A stretch of 64,000 bases of DNA from Alphaproteobacteria bacterium (GTDB lineage Bacteria > Pseudomonadota > Alphaproteobacteria > Bin95). The position numbers and the translations under genes are program-made. Positions within the stretch are counted from its first letter, which is position 1. Each line of letters starts with the position of its first letter. The stretch is taken from contig JACKII010000002.1 in NCBI GenBank assembly GCA_020638555.1, positions 372,001 through 436,000 on the forward strand. The letters run 5' to 3'. Shown in pieces: positions 33,857-42,983 of this stretch. Below the pieces are notes generated by a model that saw only the letters and a program-made list of their open reading frames with translations, searched no databases and was not told the origin of the DNA.

Positions 33857-34594
33857 TTGCCGGTGACCGTCCGCCCCCTACTCGCATCCGCGCTCGCATT
33901 CGGCTGGATTCTGGGCGCTCCCTTGCCGGGATTGTCACAACCGAAAGGGGAGGTTGTGGCGCTGCCGGATGGCGACACGGTCGCCATCGGCGCCCAGGGG
34001 CCGGCCCTGCTCGCAACCCACGACGCGGGCCGGTTGGAGGCCGTGCTCTGGCAATTGATCGACGAAGGCCGGGCCGATGACGCCATGGCCGTGCTCGCCT
34101 ATGTCGCCCGCCATCGGCCCGCCGAGGCGCCGGCGCTGGCGGTCACGGGCCTGCGCATTGTCACCGACCTCAACGATCAGGCGCGAGCGCGGACGCTGGT
34201 GGCGGCCATTGCGTCGGAAAGCGGGACCCCACCCGATGCGATTCTGGCGGCGGTGCAGCAGTCGGGATTGCCGGCGGATTTCTGGACCGACGCCTCCGTG
34301 CCCGTCGCCGCGGCGGAGGAAGACGTCGCCGGTCTGGAGCCGGCCGCAGGGCGCCTGCCGGCCGCGGGGCGCCCGCAGGGGGCGGAAGGGCCCGCTTCGG
34401 ACGCGGATCGCGCGCCCGCTGCGGTGGCAGCCAATGCGCCCGTTTACGGCGGCTATGGCGGCGGCGGCGGCTTCGGCGGCGGTCTGCCGCCGGGCCTGAC
34501 CATTGGCGGCGGCAGCGGCGGCAGACCCTCGGTGCCACCGGGTCCGCCACCGGGGATCCCGGACCCTCCGACCGGTGGCGGGATGAGTCGCTGA
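33857..34594 (+). CDS. Secreted Gly/Pro-rich protein of the polysaccharide operon
   Basis: Exported protein of 245 aa starting at TTG 33857, which has AGGAG 8 bases upstream (a GTG at 33863 is spaced less well). A signal peptide ends near PGLSQP. The middle (about 60-140) is helical and Ala-rich, and the C-terminal 60 residues are low-complexity glycine and proline (YGGYGGGGGFGGGLPPG, PPGPPPGIPDPP). I do not recognise the family. It is one base from the outer-membrane barrel gene and so belongs to the export operon. Confidence 0.65.
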   Translation: MPVTVRPLLASALAFGWILGAPLPGLSQPKGEVVALPDGDTVAIGAQGPALLATHDAGRLEAVLWQLIDEGRADDAMAVLAYVARHRPAEAPALAVTGLRIVTDLNDQARARTLVAAIASESGTPPDAILAAVQQSGLPADFWTDASVPVAAAEEDVAGLEPAAGRLPAAGRPQGAEGPASDADRAPAAVAANAPVYGGYGGGGGFGGGLPPGLTIGGGSGGRPSVPPGPPPGIPDPPTGGGMSR

Positions 34595-34595
34595 C

Positions 34596-35900
34596 ATGCG
34601 GGCGGCAGCCATTTTCGGTCTGGCCTTTGCCGCAGTTTGGGCGGCGGCCCTGGTCCTGTCCGTGCACGCGGCGGAGGCACCGGCGCCCCGCCCGCGTCCG
34701 GAACTGGGCGATGGCTCCCCCGGCCGTGGCCCGGCGGGGACCGTCCGCGCCCGGCCACGGACCGACTATGACCCTATCGGCCTGCCGCTCGGTGCGTTCC
34801 GCGTCTATCCGAGCCTGGGCGCCGCCGCGCGGTACGACAGCAACATTCTCCGCGAATCCGCCAGCGGCGAGAGCGATGCGGTCGCAGTGGCCAGCCCCGG
34901 CGTCCGCGCCGAGTCCGACTGGGCCCGACACCGCCTGGCGCTCACCGCGTCCGCCGATCTCGGCATTTATGCCCGCCATTCCAGCGAAAATTATGCCGAC
35001 GCCCGGGCGGAGGCGACGGGCTATATCGACATTCGCCGCGGTCTGCGCCTGGAGGCGACCGCCGGCTTCGGCCACGGGCACGAAGAGCGCGGCAGCGTGG
35101 ACGGCGATGGCGGCACCGAGCCGGTGACGTTCTGGCGCTGGAACGCGCGGGCGGCGCTGGCCGGCGAGCGCGGTGCGTTCGGCTACCGCGTCGGCGCTGA
35201 CTATGTGCGGCTGAACTATAACGACGTGGCCGCCATCGGCGGTGGCACGTTGAACCAGGACGACCGCGACCGGCAAATCCTGGGCGGGTTCGCCCGGCTC
35301 GACTACCACGCCTTTCCCGCCGGCGGCGTGTTCGTCGCCGGCCGCTATGACCGCACCGACTTCCGCACCCGCGTCGACGACGGCGGCGTCAACCGCGATG
35401 CCCGCAGCCAGACCCTGGTGGCGGGGGTGTCGCTCGACGCCGGCGGCATCACCTTCGGCCAGGTCTATGCCGGCTGGTTCGGCGAGCAGCCGGACGACGC
35501 CCGCCTGGAGGACGTCTCCGGCTTCACCGCCGGCGGCGAGCTCAGCGCCAATGTCACTCCGCTGACCACGGTCGGCCTGCGGGGCGACCGGGGCGTGCGG
35601 TCGACCGTGACGGACGGCGCGTCGTCGCTGGTCGTCACCGAGGTGCGCGCGACGGTCGACCACGAACTGCTGCGCAACCTGCTGCTGGGCGCCGTCGTGC
35701 ACGGCCGCCGCCTGGCGTTTCAGGGCCTCGACCGCACCGACGACCATCTTGCCGCCGGGCTCGCGGCCGACTGGCTGCTGAACCGCACTCTGCGCCTGCG
35801 CTTCGACTACGCCTTCGACCTGCGCAACTCGCACGGCGCCGCGGCGGTGCACGGCTGGCGCCGTCATGTCGTCGGCCTGCATGTGTTGCTGCAACGATGA
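34596..35900 (+). CDS. Outer-membrane beta-barrel protein of the polysaccharide operon
   Basis: Protein of 434 aa with a signal peptide (to about residue 26), a short proline-rich linker and a long barrel region of alternating strands (GAFRVYPSLGAAARYDSNILRE, LRLEATAGFGHG, HEERG, FAGFARLDYHAFPAGG-like), ending in HVVGLHVLLQR. The YDSNILR strand is typical of the BBP2-type barrels that sit beside Wza/Wzz genes. It probably serves polysaccharide passage or anchoring at the outer membrane. It does not end in an aromatic residue, unlike most barrels. Confidence 0.75.
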   Translation: MRAAAIFGLAFAAVWAAALVLSVHAAEAPAPRPRPELGDGSPGRGPAGTVRARPRTDYDPIGLPLGAFRVYPSLGAAARYDSNILRESASGESDAVAVASPGVRAESDWARHRLALTASADLGIYARHSSENYADARAEATGYIDIRRGLRLEATAGFGHGHEERGSVDGDGGTEPVTFWRWNARAALAGERGAFGYRVGADYVRLNYNDVAAIGGGTLNQDDRDRQILGGFARLDYHAFPAGGVFVAGRYDRTDFRTRVDDGGVNRDARSQTLVAGVSLDAGGITFGQVYAGWFGEQPDDARLEDVSGFTAGGELSANVTPLTTVGLRGDRGVRSTVTDGASSLVVTEVRATVDHELLRNLLLGAVVHGRRLAFQGLDRTDDHLAAGLAADWLLNRTLRLRFDYAFDLRNSHGAAAVHGWRRHVVGLHVLLQR

Positions 35901-35916
35901 CGAAGGGAGACCCCGC

Positions 35917-36456
35917 ATGCCCGACCGCAGTCTGACAAGCGTCCTCGCGCTGATTCTGGCGCTGGTGCTGGGCGCCGCCGCCGGCGGGGCCGAGCGCCCG
36001 GTCTACCGCCTCGGCAGCGGCGACCGCATCGTCGTAACCGTGTTCGGCCACGAGGACCTTTCCGGCGAGTTCGAACTGGACGGCGAAGGCCGGATCGCCC
36101 TGCCGCTGGTGGGCGAGGTCGCGCTCGGCCATCGCAGCCTGCGCGAGGCGGAGGGCCTGGTGGCGGACCGTCTGAAGCCGGATTATCTGGTCAACCCGCG
36201 CGTCAGCATCCAGGTCGCCAACTACCGCCCATTCTACATCCTGGGCGAGGTGAAACAGCCGGGCAGCTACCCGTATGTCAACGGCCTGACCGTGGTGCAG
36301 GCGGTGGCCATCGCCGGCGGCTACACCTACCGCGCCCGCCAGAGCCGCGTCAGCATCCAGCGCGCCCGGGATCCGGCCGCCCAACAACAGGGTGTCGGTC
36401 CGGATACCGTCGTCCTGCCAGGGGATATCGTGAATGTTCCGGAACGCTATTTCTGA
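35917..36456 (+). CDS. Wza-type polysaccharide export protein
   Basis: Periplasmic/outer-membrane export protein of 179 aa. After a signal peptide (about 1-24) come the polysaccharide-export domain (YRLGSGDRIVVTVFGHEDLSGEFELDGEGRIALPLVGEV) and a SLBB-type domain (FYILGEVKQPGSYPYVNGLTVVQAVAIAGGYTYRA). There is no lipobox cysteine, and it is about half the length of E. coli Wza, as in many alphaproteobacteria. It pairs with the Wzz/BY-kinase gene 48 bases downstream. GGGAGA precedes the ATG. Confidence 0.9.
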   Translation: MPDRSLTSVLALILALVLGAAAGGAERPVYRLGSGDRIVVTVFGHEDLSGEFELDGEGRIALPLVGEVALGHRSLREAEGLVADRLKPDYLVNPRVSIQVANYRPFYILGEVKQPGSYPYVNGLTVVQAVAIAGGYTYRARQSRVSIQRARDPAAQQQGVGPDTVVLPGDIVNVPERYF

Positions 36457-36504
36457 GCCGCCGGGCGCCGCCCGGTCGGCACCAGGCACCGCCGGCCGGC
36501 GCCG

Positions 36505-38862
36505 GTGACGCCGCTCCATCCCGCGACCGAGCCCCACCCGGCGCCCGGTGCCGGGCCTCGGCCGCCCCGCCGCCGAGCGCCGACGGCGCGCCCACCACAA
36601 GGCGCCGACGGCGCGCCACCGTCGTCCGCGCCCTGGCTCCAGCGCGAATGGGACCTGCCGGCCCTTGTCGGCCTGCTCTGGCGGCGGCGATGGTTGGTGG
36701 CGGCTGCGGTCGGTCTGGGCCTGCTGCTGGCCCTGTTGATGGTGGCGCAATGGCCCCCCTCCTACACGGCAGAAGCGGTGGTGCTGGTCGATCCGGAGGC
36801 CCAGCCGAAGGTGGAGTTCGAGGAGTTGCTGACCGGCGCCACCCCGGACGACCAGCGTCTCAGCAGCGAGGTGCTGGTGCTGCGCGCGCCGGATCTGGCG
36901 GCCAGCGTGGTCCGCCGCCTGAACCTCGCCGCCCGGCCGGATTTCAACCCCGATCTGCCGCAACGCCTGCCGCCCTATGCGCTCTGGCGGGCGCTGCCGG
37001 CGGACTGGGTCGCGGCCGTGGCCGGCTGGTTGGGTCTGGTCGCGCCGGAGCCGCCCCTGGCGCCGGAGGCGCGGCTGGAGGCGAAGGCGCAACGGGTGCT
37101 CGCCGCCTTCGCCGACCGGCTGGAGGTGGAGCGTATCGGCCGCAGCCACGCCCTGCGCATCGCGGTGACCGGCCACGATGCCGGCCTTGCCGCCGACGCC
37201 GCCAACGCCCTGGCCGACGCCTATCTGGACCAGCAGTTGGCGGCCAAGCACGCAGCCACGGCGGAGGCCAGCGCCTGGCTCGACAAGCGCATCGCCGACC
37301 TGCGCGCCCGGGCGGAGGAGGCGGAGCGCGCGGTGGAGGACTATCGCGTCGCCACCGGCCTGATCGACGCCAACGGCTCCACGGTCACGACCCAGCAACT
37401 GGCGGAGTTGAACACCCAGCTCGTCACGGCGCGGGCGGAGACGGCGGCGGCCCGGGCCCGGCTGTCCCAGGTGCGGGCGGAATTGCGGCAAAGCGGCGAT
37501 GCCCTCGCCGCGGCCGAAGTCCTGTCCTCGCCGCTGATCCACCGCCTGAAGGAGCAGGAGGTGGAGGTGCTGCGGCAGCGGGCGGAACTGGCCCAGGAAT
37601 ACGGCCCCAAGCATCCGCGCATGCTCAGCGTCCAGGCGGAACTGGCGGACATCCAGGCCAAGATCGCTGCGGAGGTGCGCCAGATCGTGGCCGGCCTCAG
37701 CAACGCCGTGGCCGTCGCCGAGGCCCAGGAAGCGGCCCTCCGCGCCGCGCTCCGCCACACGGAGGCCGCCGCCGCCGACCAGGGCAAGGCCCAGGTGCGC
37801 CTGCACGCGCTGGAGCGCGAGGCGGAGGCCGCCCGCGACCTGTTGCAGACCTTCCTGCTGCGCACCAAGCAGACCGGCGACCAGCAGGAGATCCAGCGCC
37901 CGGATGCCCGCATCATCGCCCGCGCCAGCCCGCCGGAGCGGCCGTCGGAGCCGCGCCAGGCCCTGGTTCTGGGCGGATTCGGTGCGGTCTCGCTGCTGCT
38001 GGGCCTGGCCGCCGCCCTGCTTCTGGGCCTGCGCGAGCAGGGGTTGGGCGACCGGGGGTTCGGGGCGGCGGCCGCCCTGCGCGTCCGTCTCGGCGTGCCG
38101 GTGCTGGGCGCGGTGCCGCAGCAGAAGGCCCGGCGCGGCGCCACTCCGGCGGATGCGGTGGCCGACGCGCCGCTCGGCGCCATCGCCGAGGCCCTGCGCA
38201 TGGTCGCCTCCGGCCTGGCCGGCGCCCCGTCGTGCTGGTCACGGCGGCGACGGCGGCGGAGGGCAAGACCACTCTCGCGCTGGCGCTCGCCCGCACCCTG
38301 GCGGCCCAGGGGCGGCGGGTGCTGCTGGTCGATGCCGATGTGCGGCGGGCCGGCCTCAGCCATCTGGTCGGGCTGGAGCGCATGCCCGGCCTGGCCTGAA
38401 GCCCTGGGCGGGGCGGCTCCCGCGCGGCCCTGGCGCTGGCCGGCGACCGGGTGCGCGGGCTGCACATCCTGCCGGCCGGCGCCGCCGCCGCGCGGCTGGA
38501 GGCGGCTGGCGCCGGCGACGAGACCGTGCTGGCCGGCCTGCTGGCGGACTGGCGCTTGCGGTTTGACCACGTGATCCTCGATTCCGCCCCCGGCTTTGCT
38601 GGTGGCCGACGTCGCGGCCCACGCCCGGCTGGCGGACGCGACCCTGCTTTGCGTGCGCTGGCGGGCGACGCCGGCCGAGTCGGCGGTCGAGGCCGTGGTC
38701 CGCCTGCAACAGGCCGGCGCGCACGTGGCCGGCGCGGTGCTGACCCGCGCCGATCCCGCCGCCGCCGGCGCCGCGGGCCTCGGCTATGGCGAAGCCGCCG
38801 GCTATGGCGCCGCACCGGCCCGAACCGGATGGAGGGGGCGTTATGGGCTGGCGGCCCGGTAA
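36505..38862 (+). pseudogene. Wzz/Wzc-type chain-length protein with frameshifted tyrosine-kinase domain
   Basis: From a GTG at 36505 the frame encodes a Pro/Ala-rich N-terminus, TM1 (WLVAAAVGLGLLLALLMVA, about 75), a Wzz domain, a long periplasmic coiled coil (about 245-470) and TM2 (ALVLGGFGAVSLLLGLAAALLLGL, about 490). The cytoplasmic BY-kinase remains recognisable but in alternating frames: VVLVTAATAAEGKTTLALA and VLLVDADVRRAG (Walker A and A') from 38229, HVILDSAP (Walker B) from 38427, LLVADVAAHARLADATLLCVRW and the C-terminal Tyr cluster from 38596. Shifts lie near 38228, 38397, 38426 and 38594, and a TGA at 38397-38399 ends the Walker A segment. Either a recent pseudogene or local assembly errors. 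Confidence 0.8.
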
Positions 38863-39535
38863 CCGGCCGCAGGCGGGCTGCCCGCTCCGGCGTGCGGCGG
38901 TGCTGCTGGCGGCGCTGGTCCTGCTCTGGCAGGGCGGCGAGCGGCTGCGGGAGGGCTGGCGGATGGCGCCGCTCGTCGCGTCCATCCACGCGGTCTGGTG
39001 GGGTCGGGGACAAGCGCCGCCGCCGGCCGAGGTGCTGCAAACACCGCCGCGGCGGGCCGACGGCCGGGCTTGGTCGGCCTATGGCCAGGTGGCCCTCGCC
39101 GCCGCGGAACGGAGTCCGAACCCGGCCGAGCGCAACCGCCTGATCGCCCTGGCCGAAACGGCGACTCGGCGCGCGCTGGCGCTCGGCCCGGCGCAGGCGT
39201 CGGCCTGGGCGCGCCTGTCGCTGATCGCTCTCAATCGCGGCGACCGGGTGGGAGCGGTCCGGGCGCTGGCGCGCTCGCTCGCCCTGGCACCGAACGGGCC
39301 GCACCTGGCCTGGCCGCGGGTCCGGCTCGGCCTCTATCTCTGGGATGGGCTCGGCGCCCCGGCGCAAGCCGCCGTCGCCCGCGACCTGGCCCGCGTCTGG
39401 CGCCAGCCGCCCAGCGCCGGCCTGCCCTATCCGCGGCAGGCAGTGGCCCGCTATGCCCAGTCAATCGGCCGGCTGCCGCTGCTGGTTGCCTTGCTGCAAG
39501 ACCGGGACCACCGCCCGGGAGGGAAACGCATATGA
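38843..39535 (+). CDS. Membrane-anchored TPR-like protein of the polysaccharide operon
   Basis: Protein of 230 aa with one N-terminal membrane segment (about 15-32, RRAAVLLAALVLLWQG) and a helical, Ala-rich periplasmic part (ALAAAERSPNPAERNRLIALAETATRRALALGPAQASAWARLSLIALNRGDRVGAVRAL) that resembles tetratricopeptide repeats. GGAGGGGG precedes its ATG. It overlaps the end of the kinase region by 20 bases and the epimerase start as ATGA. A scaffolding role in polysaccharide assembly is inference. Confidence 0.7.
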   Translation: MGWRPGNRPQAGCPLRRAAVLLAALVLLWQGGERLREGWRMAPLVASIHAVWWGRGQAPPPAEVLQTPPRRADGRAWSAYGQVALAAAERSPNPAERNRLIALAETATRRALALGPAQASAWARLSLIALNRGDRVGAVRALARSLALAPNGPHLAWPRVRLGLYLWDGLGAPAQAAVARDLARVWRQPPSAGLPYPRQAVARYAQSIGRLPLLVALLQDRDHRPGGKRI

Positions 39536-40101
39536 TCGTCGAACGCCTGCCCTTGCCGGGTCCGCTGCTGCTCCGTCCCACCCGCCATGCGGACGAGCGC
39601 GGCTTCCTCGCCGAGACCTACCGGGCGCCGGGCTCCGGCCCGCTGGCCGGGCTCGCCCGCGTGGCGCAGGAAAACCTGGTGTTCTCGCACCGCGCCGGCA
39701 CCGTGCGCGGCCTGCACGCCCAGGCCCCGCCCTCCGCCCAGGCCAAGCTGGTGGGCGTACTCGCCGGCCGCATCCGCGATGTGGCGGTGGATGTCCGTCG
39801 CGGCTCGCCGACCTATGGCCGGCACCTGGCCGTGGACCTGAGCGCGGCGGAGGGGGCGCTGCTCTTCGTGCCCCAGGGCTTTCTGCACGGCTATGCGACC
39901 CTCACCGACGAGACCCTGGTGCAGTACAAGCTCGACGCCCCTTACGCACCGGGCCGCGAGGTGGCCGTGCGGTTCGACGATCCCACCCTGGCCATCGACT
40001 GGGGCCTCGCGCCGGGCGCCTGCATTGTCAGCGAGAAGGACCGGCAGGCCGGCCCCTTCGCTGGCTTCGACAGCCCGTTCGCCTGGCGGGAGGCCGCCTG
40101 A
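39532..40101 (+). CDS. rfbC: dTDP-4-dehydrorhamnose 3,5-epimerase-like protein
   Basis: Cupin-fold epimerase of 189 aa. Conserved parts are RHADERGFLAETYR, ENLVFSHRAGTVRGLHAQ (active-site His), DVAVDVRRGSPTYGRH, FVPQGFLHGYATLTDETLVQYKLDAPYAPGRE (Tyr) and DWGLAPGACIVSEKDRQAGPF. The enzyme converts dTDP-4-keto-6-deoxyglucose to the rhamnose precursor, so the polysaccharide may contain rhamnose. The usual rmlA, B and D genes are not in the window. The His-Gly at FLHGYA replaces the more common Phe-Ala-Hxx variants, so a related sugar epimerase is possible. Confidence 0.85.
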   Translation: MIVERLPLPGPLLLRPTRHADERGFLAETYRAPGSGPLAGLARVAQENLVFSHRAGTVRGLHAQAPPSAQAKLVGVLAGRIRDVAVDVRRGSPTYGRHLAVDLSAAEGALLFVPQGFLHGYATLTDETLVQYKLDAPYAPGREVAVRFDDPTLAIDWGLAPGACIVSEKDRQAGPFAGFDSPFAWREAA

Positions 40102-40104
40102 GCC

Positions 40105-41121
40105 ATGGCACCGGTCTCCGTTCTCATCGTTAACTACCGCAGCACCGACTGGCTGCTGCCCTGCCTCGAATCGCTGCTGCGCAACGCGCCGGAATTGCGG
40201 CGGGTGGTGGTGGTGGAAAATGCCTCCGGCGACGGCAGCGCCGAGCGGATTTCCGCCTGGGCCGCCGGACGCGAGGCCGCCCGCTCCCTCGCGCCGGCTT
40301 GCCTGCGTTCGCTCTGGCACCCCGCCCAGCCGAAACCCCTGGCCCTGCACCGGATTGCCGAGGGCGGTGCCGTCGACCCGGCCGCCCGGCTGGTGCTGAT
40401 CGAGGCGAATGCGAACCGGGGCTTCGCCGCCGGCAACAATATCGGCCTCCGTCATATCGAAGCGTGTGGCGATGCCAGCGACGTCTGGCTGCTCAACCCC
40501 GATACGCTGGTCGCGCCCGGCACGCTCGCGGCCCTGCAAGCGCGGATGGCGGCGGACCCGGACATCGGCACCTGCGGCGCGGAACTGCGCTATCTGGAGC
40601 GGCCCGACCGCGTTCAGTGCCTGGCCGGCGCCTGGTTCCAACCCCGGACCGGTCGCGCCCGGCATCTGGGGGAAGGCGAGGCCGCCGGCCTTCGCCACGA
40701 TGCCGCTACGGTCGAGCGCCGTCTCGGCTATGTCATCGGCGCCTGCCTGCTGGCGACCCGCGCCTATCTCGACCATGTCGGGCCGATGGACGAGCGCTTC
40801 TTCCTCTATTTCGAGGAGGCCGCCTGGCAGGCCCGCGCCGCCAATGCCGGCCGTCGTTTTCGCGCCGGCTTCGCGCCGGCGGCGGTGGTCTATCACCACC
40901 ACCATGCCAGCGGCGGCCGGCACGAGCGCTATCTGCTGGCGGGCCGTTTGCGCTTCGCCCGCTATTACCGGCCGTGGAGCCTGCCGACCGTGGCGGCCGC
41001 GGTGGTGGTGGCCGCGTTCCGCGCCCGGCGCCGGGGCGAGACGGCCCGCCTGCGGGTCATCGCCTCGCCTGCCTTCTGGTGGGAGGCGTTGTTGCGTGCC
41101 GCGCGAGCCCCGGCGGCATAG
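40105..41121 (+). CDS. Glycosyltransferase family 2 (rhamnosyltransferase-like)
   Basis: GT-A enzyme of 338 aa. It shows VSVLIVNYRSTDWLLPCLESL, VVVVENASGDGS, IEANANRGFAAGNNIGLRH, the metal-binding-type DVWLLNPDTLVAPGTL and the acceptor-side MDERFFLYFEEAAWQARAANAG. It most resembles WcaA/RfbN-like rhamnosyltransferases. It lies 3 bases after rfbC, which supports rhamnose transfer. Two hydrophobic stretches near the C-terminus may attach it to the membrane. It closes the operon. Confidence 0.88.
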   Translation: MAPVSVLIVNYRSTDWLLPCLESLLRNAPELRRVVVVENASGDGSAERISAWAAGREAARSLAPACLRSLWHPAQPKPLALHRIAEGGAVDPAARLVLIEANANRGFAAGNNIGLRHIEACGDASDVWLLNPDTLVAPGTLAALQARMAADPDIGTCGAELRYLERPDRVQCLAGAWFQPRTGRARHLGEGEAAGLRHDAATVERRLGYVIGACLLATRAYLDHVGPMDERFFLYFEEAAWQARAANAGRRFRAGFAPAAVVYHHHHASGGRHERYLLAGRLRFARYYRPWSLPTVAAAVVVAAFRARRRGETARLRVIASPAFWWEALLRAARAPAA

Positions 41122-41186
41122 CCCTTCGCACCCCATTGTGCTAGCGAAGCCGGATCGCCCAACGCCAAATCCGAGGAAGTGCCCCG

Positions 41187-42932
41187 ATGTCCCCGTTGTC
41201 CCCCGCCTGGGTTCCCTATCACGAAACCGCTTCGCACAACCCAGCCGACTATATCGCGCCGGATGCGAGCGGCCGCAATTTCTACGACATCGATCCGGCG
41301 CTGCATCACATTCTCGACCTCTATCTGCCGGCCGACGAGCGGGAGCATTTCCGACCGCATCTGCGCCGGCTGGGCGAAGTCGCCGGCACCGAACTCGACG
41401 CCCTGGCGCGCGAGGCCGAGCGGCACCCGCCGGTGCTGCACGCGCGCGACCGCTTCGGCCGCGACGAGGATTGGATCGAGTATCACGGCAGCTACAGGGC
41501 CATGGAAAAGATCGCCTTCTGCGATTTCGGCTTTCAGGCGATGACCAACCGGACGGGCGTGATGGGCTGGCCCGACAAGCTCAGCTATGTCAGCAAATAT
41601 GCGTTCCAGTACCTGTTCGTGCAGGCGGAATTCGGCCTCATGTGCCCGATTTCGGCGACGGACACTTCGGCCTTTCTCATCAACCGCTATGCCGACCCCG
41701 AGACCCATGCGCTCTATTTCGACCGTATGACCAGCCAGGACCCGGCGGCGTTTCTCTCCGGCACCCAGTTCATGACCGAGAAATCCGGCGGCTCCGACGT
41801 CGGCCAGATCGAACTGACCGCCGTGCACCAGGATGGCCAGTGGCGGCTCTATGGCGAGAAATGGTTCTGCAGCCACACCGACGGCGACGTCGCGCTGCTG
41901 CTGGCCCGGCCGGAGGGTGCGGCCGCCGGCTCGCGCGGGCTGGCGCTGTTCGCCATGCCGCGCGTCTGCCCGGACGGCACGCGCAACCGCTACCGCATCG
42001 CCCGCCTGAAAGAGAAAATGGGCACCAAGTCGATGGCGTCCGGCGAGATCATCTTCAACGGCGCCCTGGCGCATCTGCTGGGCGACGCCGACAAGGGCCT
42101 GAAGCAGATGATGGACCAGGTGAATCTCTCGCGCCTGTCCCATGGCGTGCGGGCCGCCGCCATGATGCAGCGCTGCTGGAACGAGGCCAAGGCGGTGGCC
42201 GACAATCGCCGTGCCTTCGGCAAGGGACTGATGGAGTTCCCGCTGCTGCGCCGCCAGCTGCTCGACGTGTTGCTGCCGACCGCCCAGGCCGTCAGCATGT
42301 TCGCTTATGCCGCCCATATGATGGACCGGGCACAGCGGGGCGAGGACGCGGCCCGCAAACAGCTTCGCATCATGACGCCGCTGCTGAAATACCAGACCGC
42401 GCGCGACAATATCGGTGTTGCCGGTGCCGCCATGGAGACCCGCGGAGGCAACGGCTATATCGAGGACTGGGTCAATCCTCGTCTGGTGCGCGACGCCCAT
42501 ATCGGCGTGCTCTGGGAAGGCACCAGCAACATCAACGCGCTCGACATCATCACCCGCGCGGTGGCGAAGGAGGAGGCGCATCGGGAGTTGCAGGAAGGCA
42601 TCCGAGAGAAGCTGGACGACGTGCCGGCCCAGGTGCGTGGCCGCTACCAGACCCTGATGGACAAGGCGGTCGATTTCGCCGAGCGGGTGGCGCGCGAGCC
42701 GGAGAGCGAGCATCTCTGCCGCAAGGCCTCGACGGCGCTCTATCACGCCACCAGCGCCGCGCTGATGGCCTGGGAGGGCGCCACGGCCGAGGCGGCCGGC
42801 AAACCCACCAACCGCGTCGCCCTGGCGCAACTGGTGGAGGACACCCGCCTCGCGCCGCAGGACCCGTTCGCCGCTGACGATCTGGGCAGGGCGGGGGCGC
42901 TGGCGGATCAGGCGCTGGCGGCGACCGCCTGA
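41187..42932 (+). CDS. Acyl-CoA dehydrogenase family protein (AidB-like length)
   Basis: Flavoenzyme of 581 aa, longer than typical acyl-CoA dehydrogenases and similar in size to AidB/long-chain types. Core motifs are FLSGTQFMTEKSGGSDVG (FAD and substrate loop), GEKWFCSHTDGDVALLLARPEG, MGTKSMASGEIIFNG and ETRGGNGYIEDWVNPRLVRDAHIGVLWEGTSNINALDI, with the catalytic-type Glu in WEGT. A C-terminal helical extension follows. GAGGAAG lies 8 bases before the ATG. Whether it oxidises an acyl-CoA or binds DNA like AidB is not settled. Confidence 0.85.
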   Translation: MSPLSPAWVPYHETASHNPADYIAPDASGRNFYDIDPALHHILDLYLPADEREHFRPHLRRLGEVAGTELDALAREAERHPPVLHARDRFGRDEDWIEYHGSYRAMEKIAFCDFGFQAMTNRTGVMGWPDKLSYVSKYAFQYLFVQAEFGLMCPISATDTSAFLINRYADPETHALYFDRMTSQDPAAFLSGTQFMTEKSGGSDVGQIELTAVHQDGQWRLYGEKWFCSHTDGDVALLLARPEGAAAGSRGLALFAMPRVCPDGTRNRYRIARLKEKMGTKSMASGEIIFNGALAHLLGDADKGLKQMMDQVNLSRLSHGVRAAAMMQRCWNEAKAVADNRRAFGKGLMEFPLLRRQLLDVLLPTAQAVSMFAYAAHMMDRAQRGEDAARKQLRIMTPLLKYQTARDNIGVAGAAMETRGGNGYIEDWVNPRLVRDAHIGVLWEGTSNINALDIITRAVAKEEAHRELQEGIREKLDDVPAQVRGRYQTLMDKAVDFAERVAREPESEHLCRKASTALYHATSAALMAWEGATAEAAGKPTNRVALAQLVEDTRLAPQDPFAADDLGRAGALADQALAATA

Positions 42933-42983
42933 TCGGCGCTAACCTCCCATCAACGCCCCAGAAGACAGCTTGAGGAAACCCCC

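Noticed and set aside
34170..35918. A 582-codon minus-strand frame across the polysaccharide operon
   Set aside because: It opposes a signal-peptide-bearing barrel gene that is co-linear with Wza; no family resemblance.
36457..36504. Terminator hairpin between Wza and the Wzz gene (CCGGGC/GCCCGG)
   Set aside because: The stem is short, has no T-run, and the two genes must be expressed together; likely chance in GC-rich DNA.
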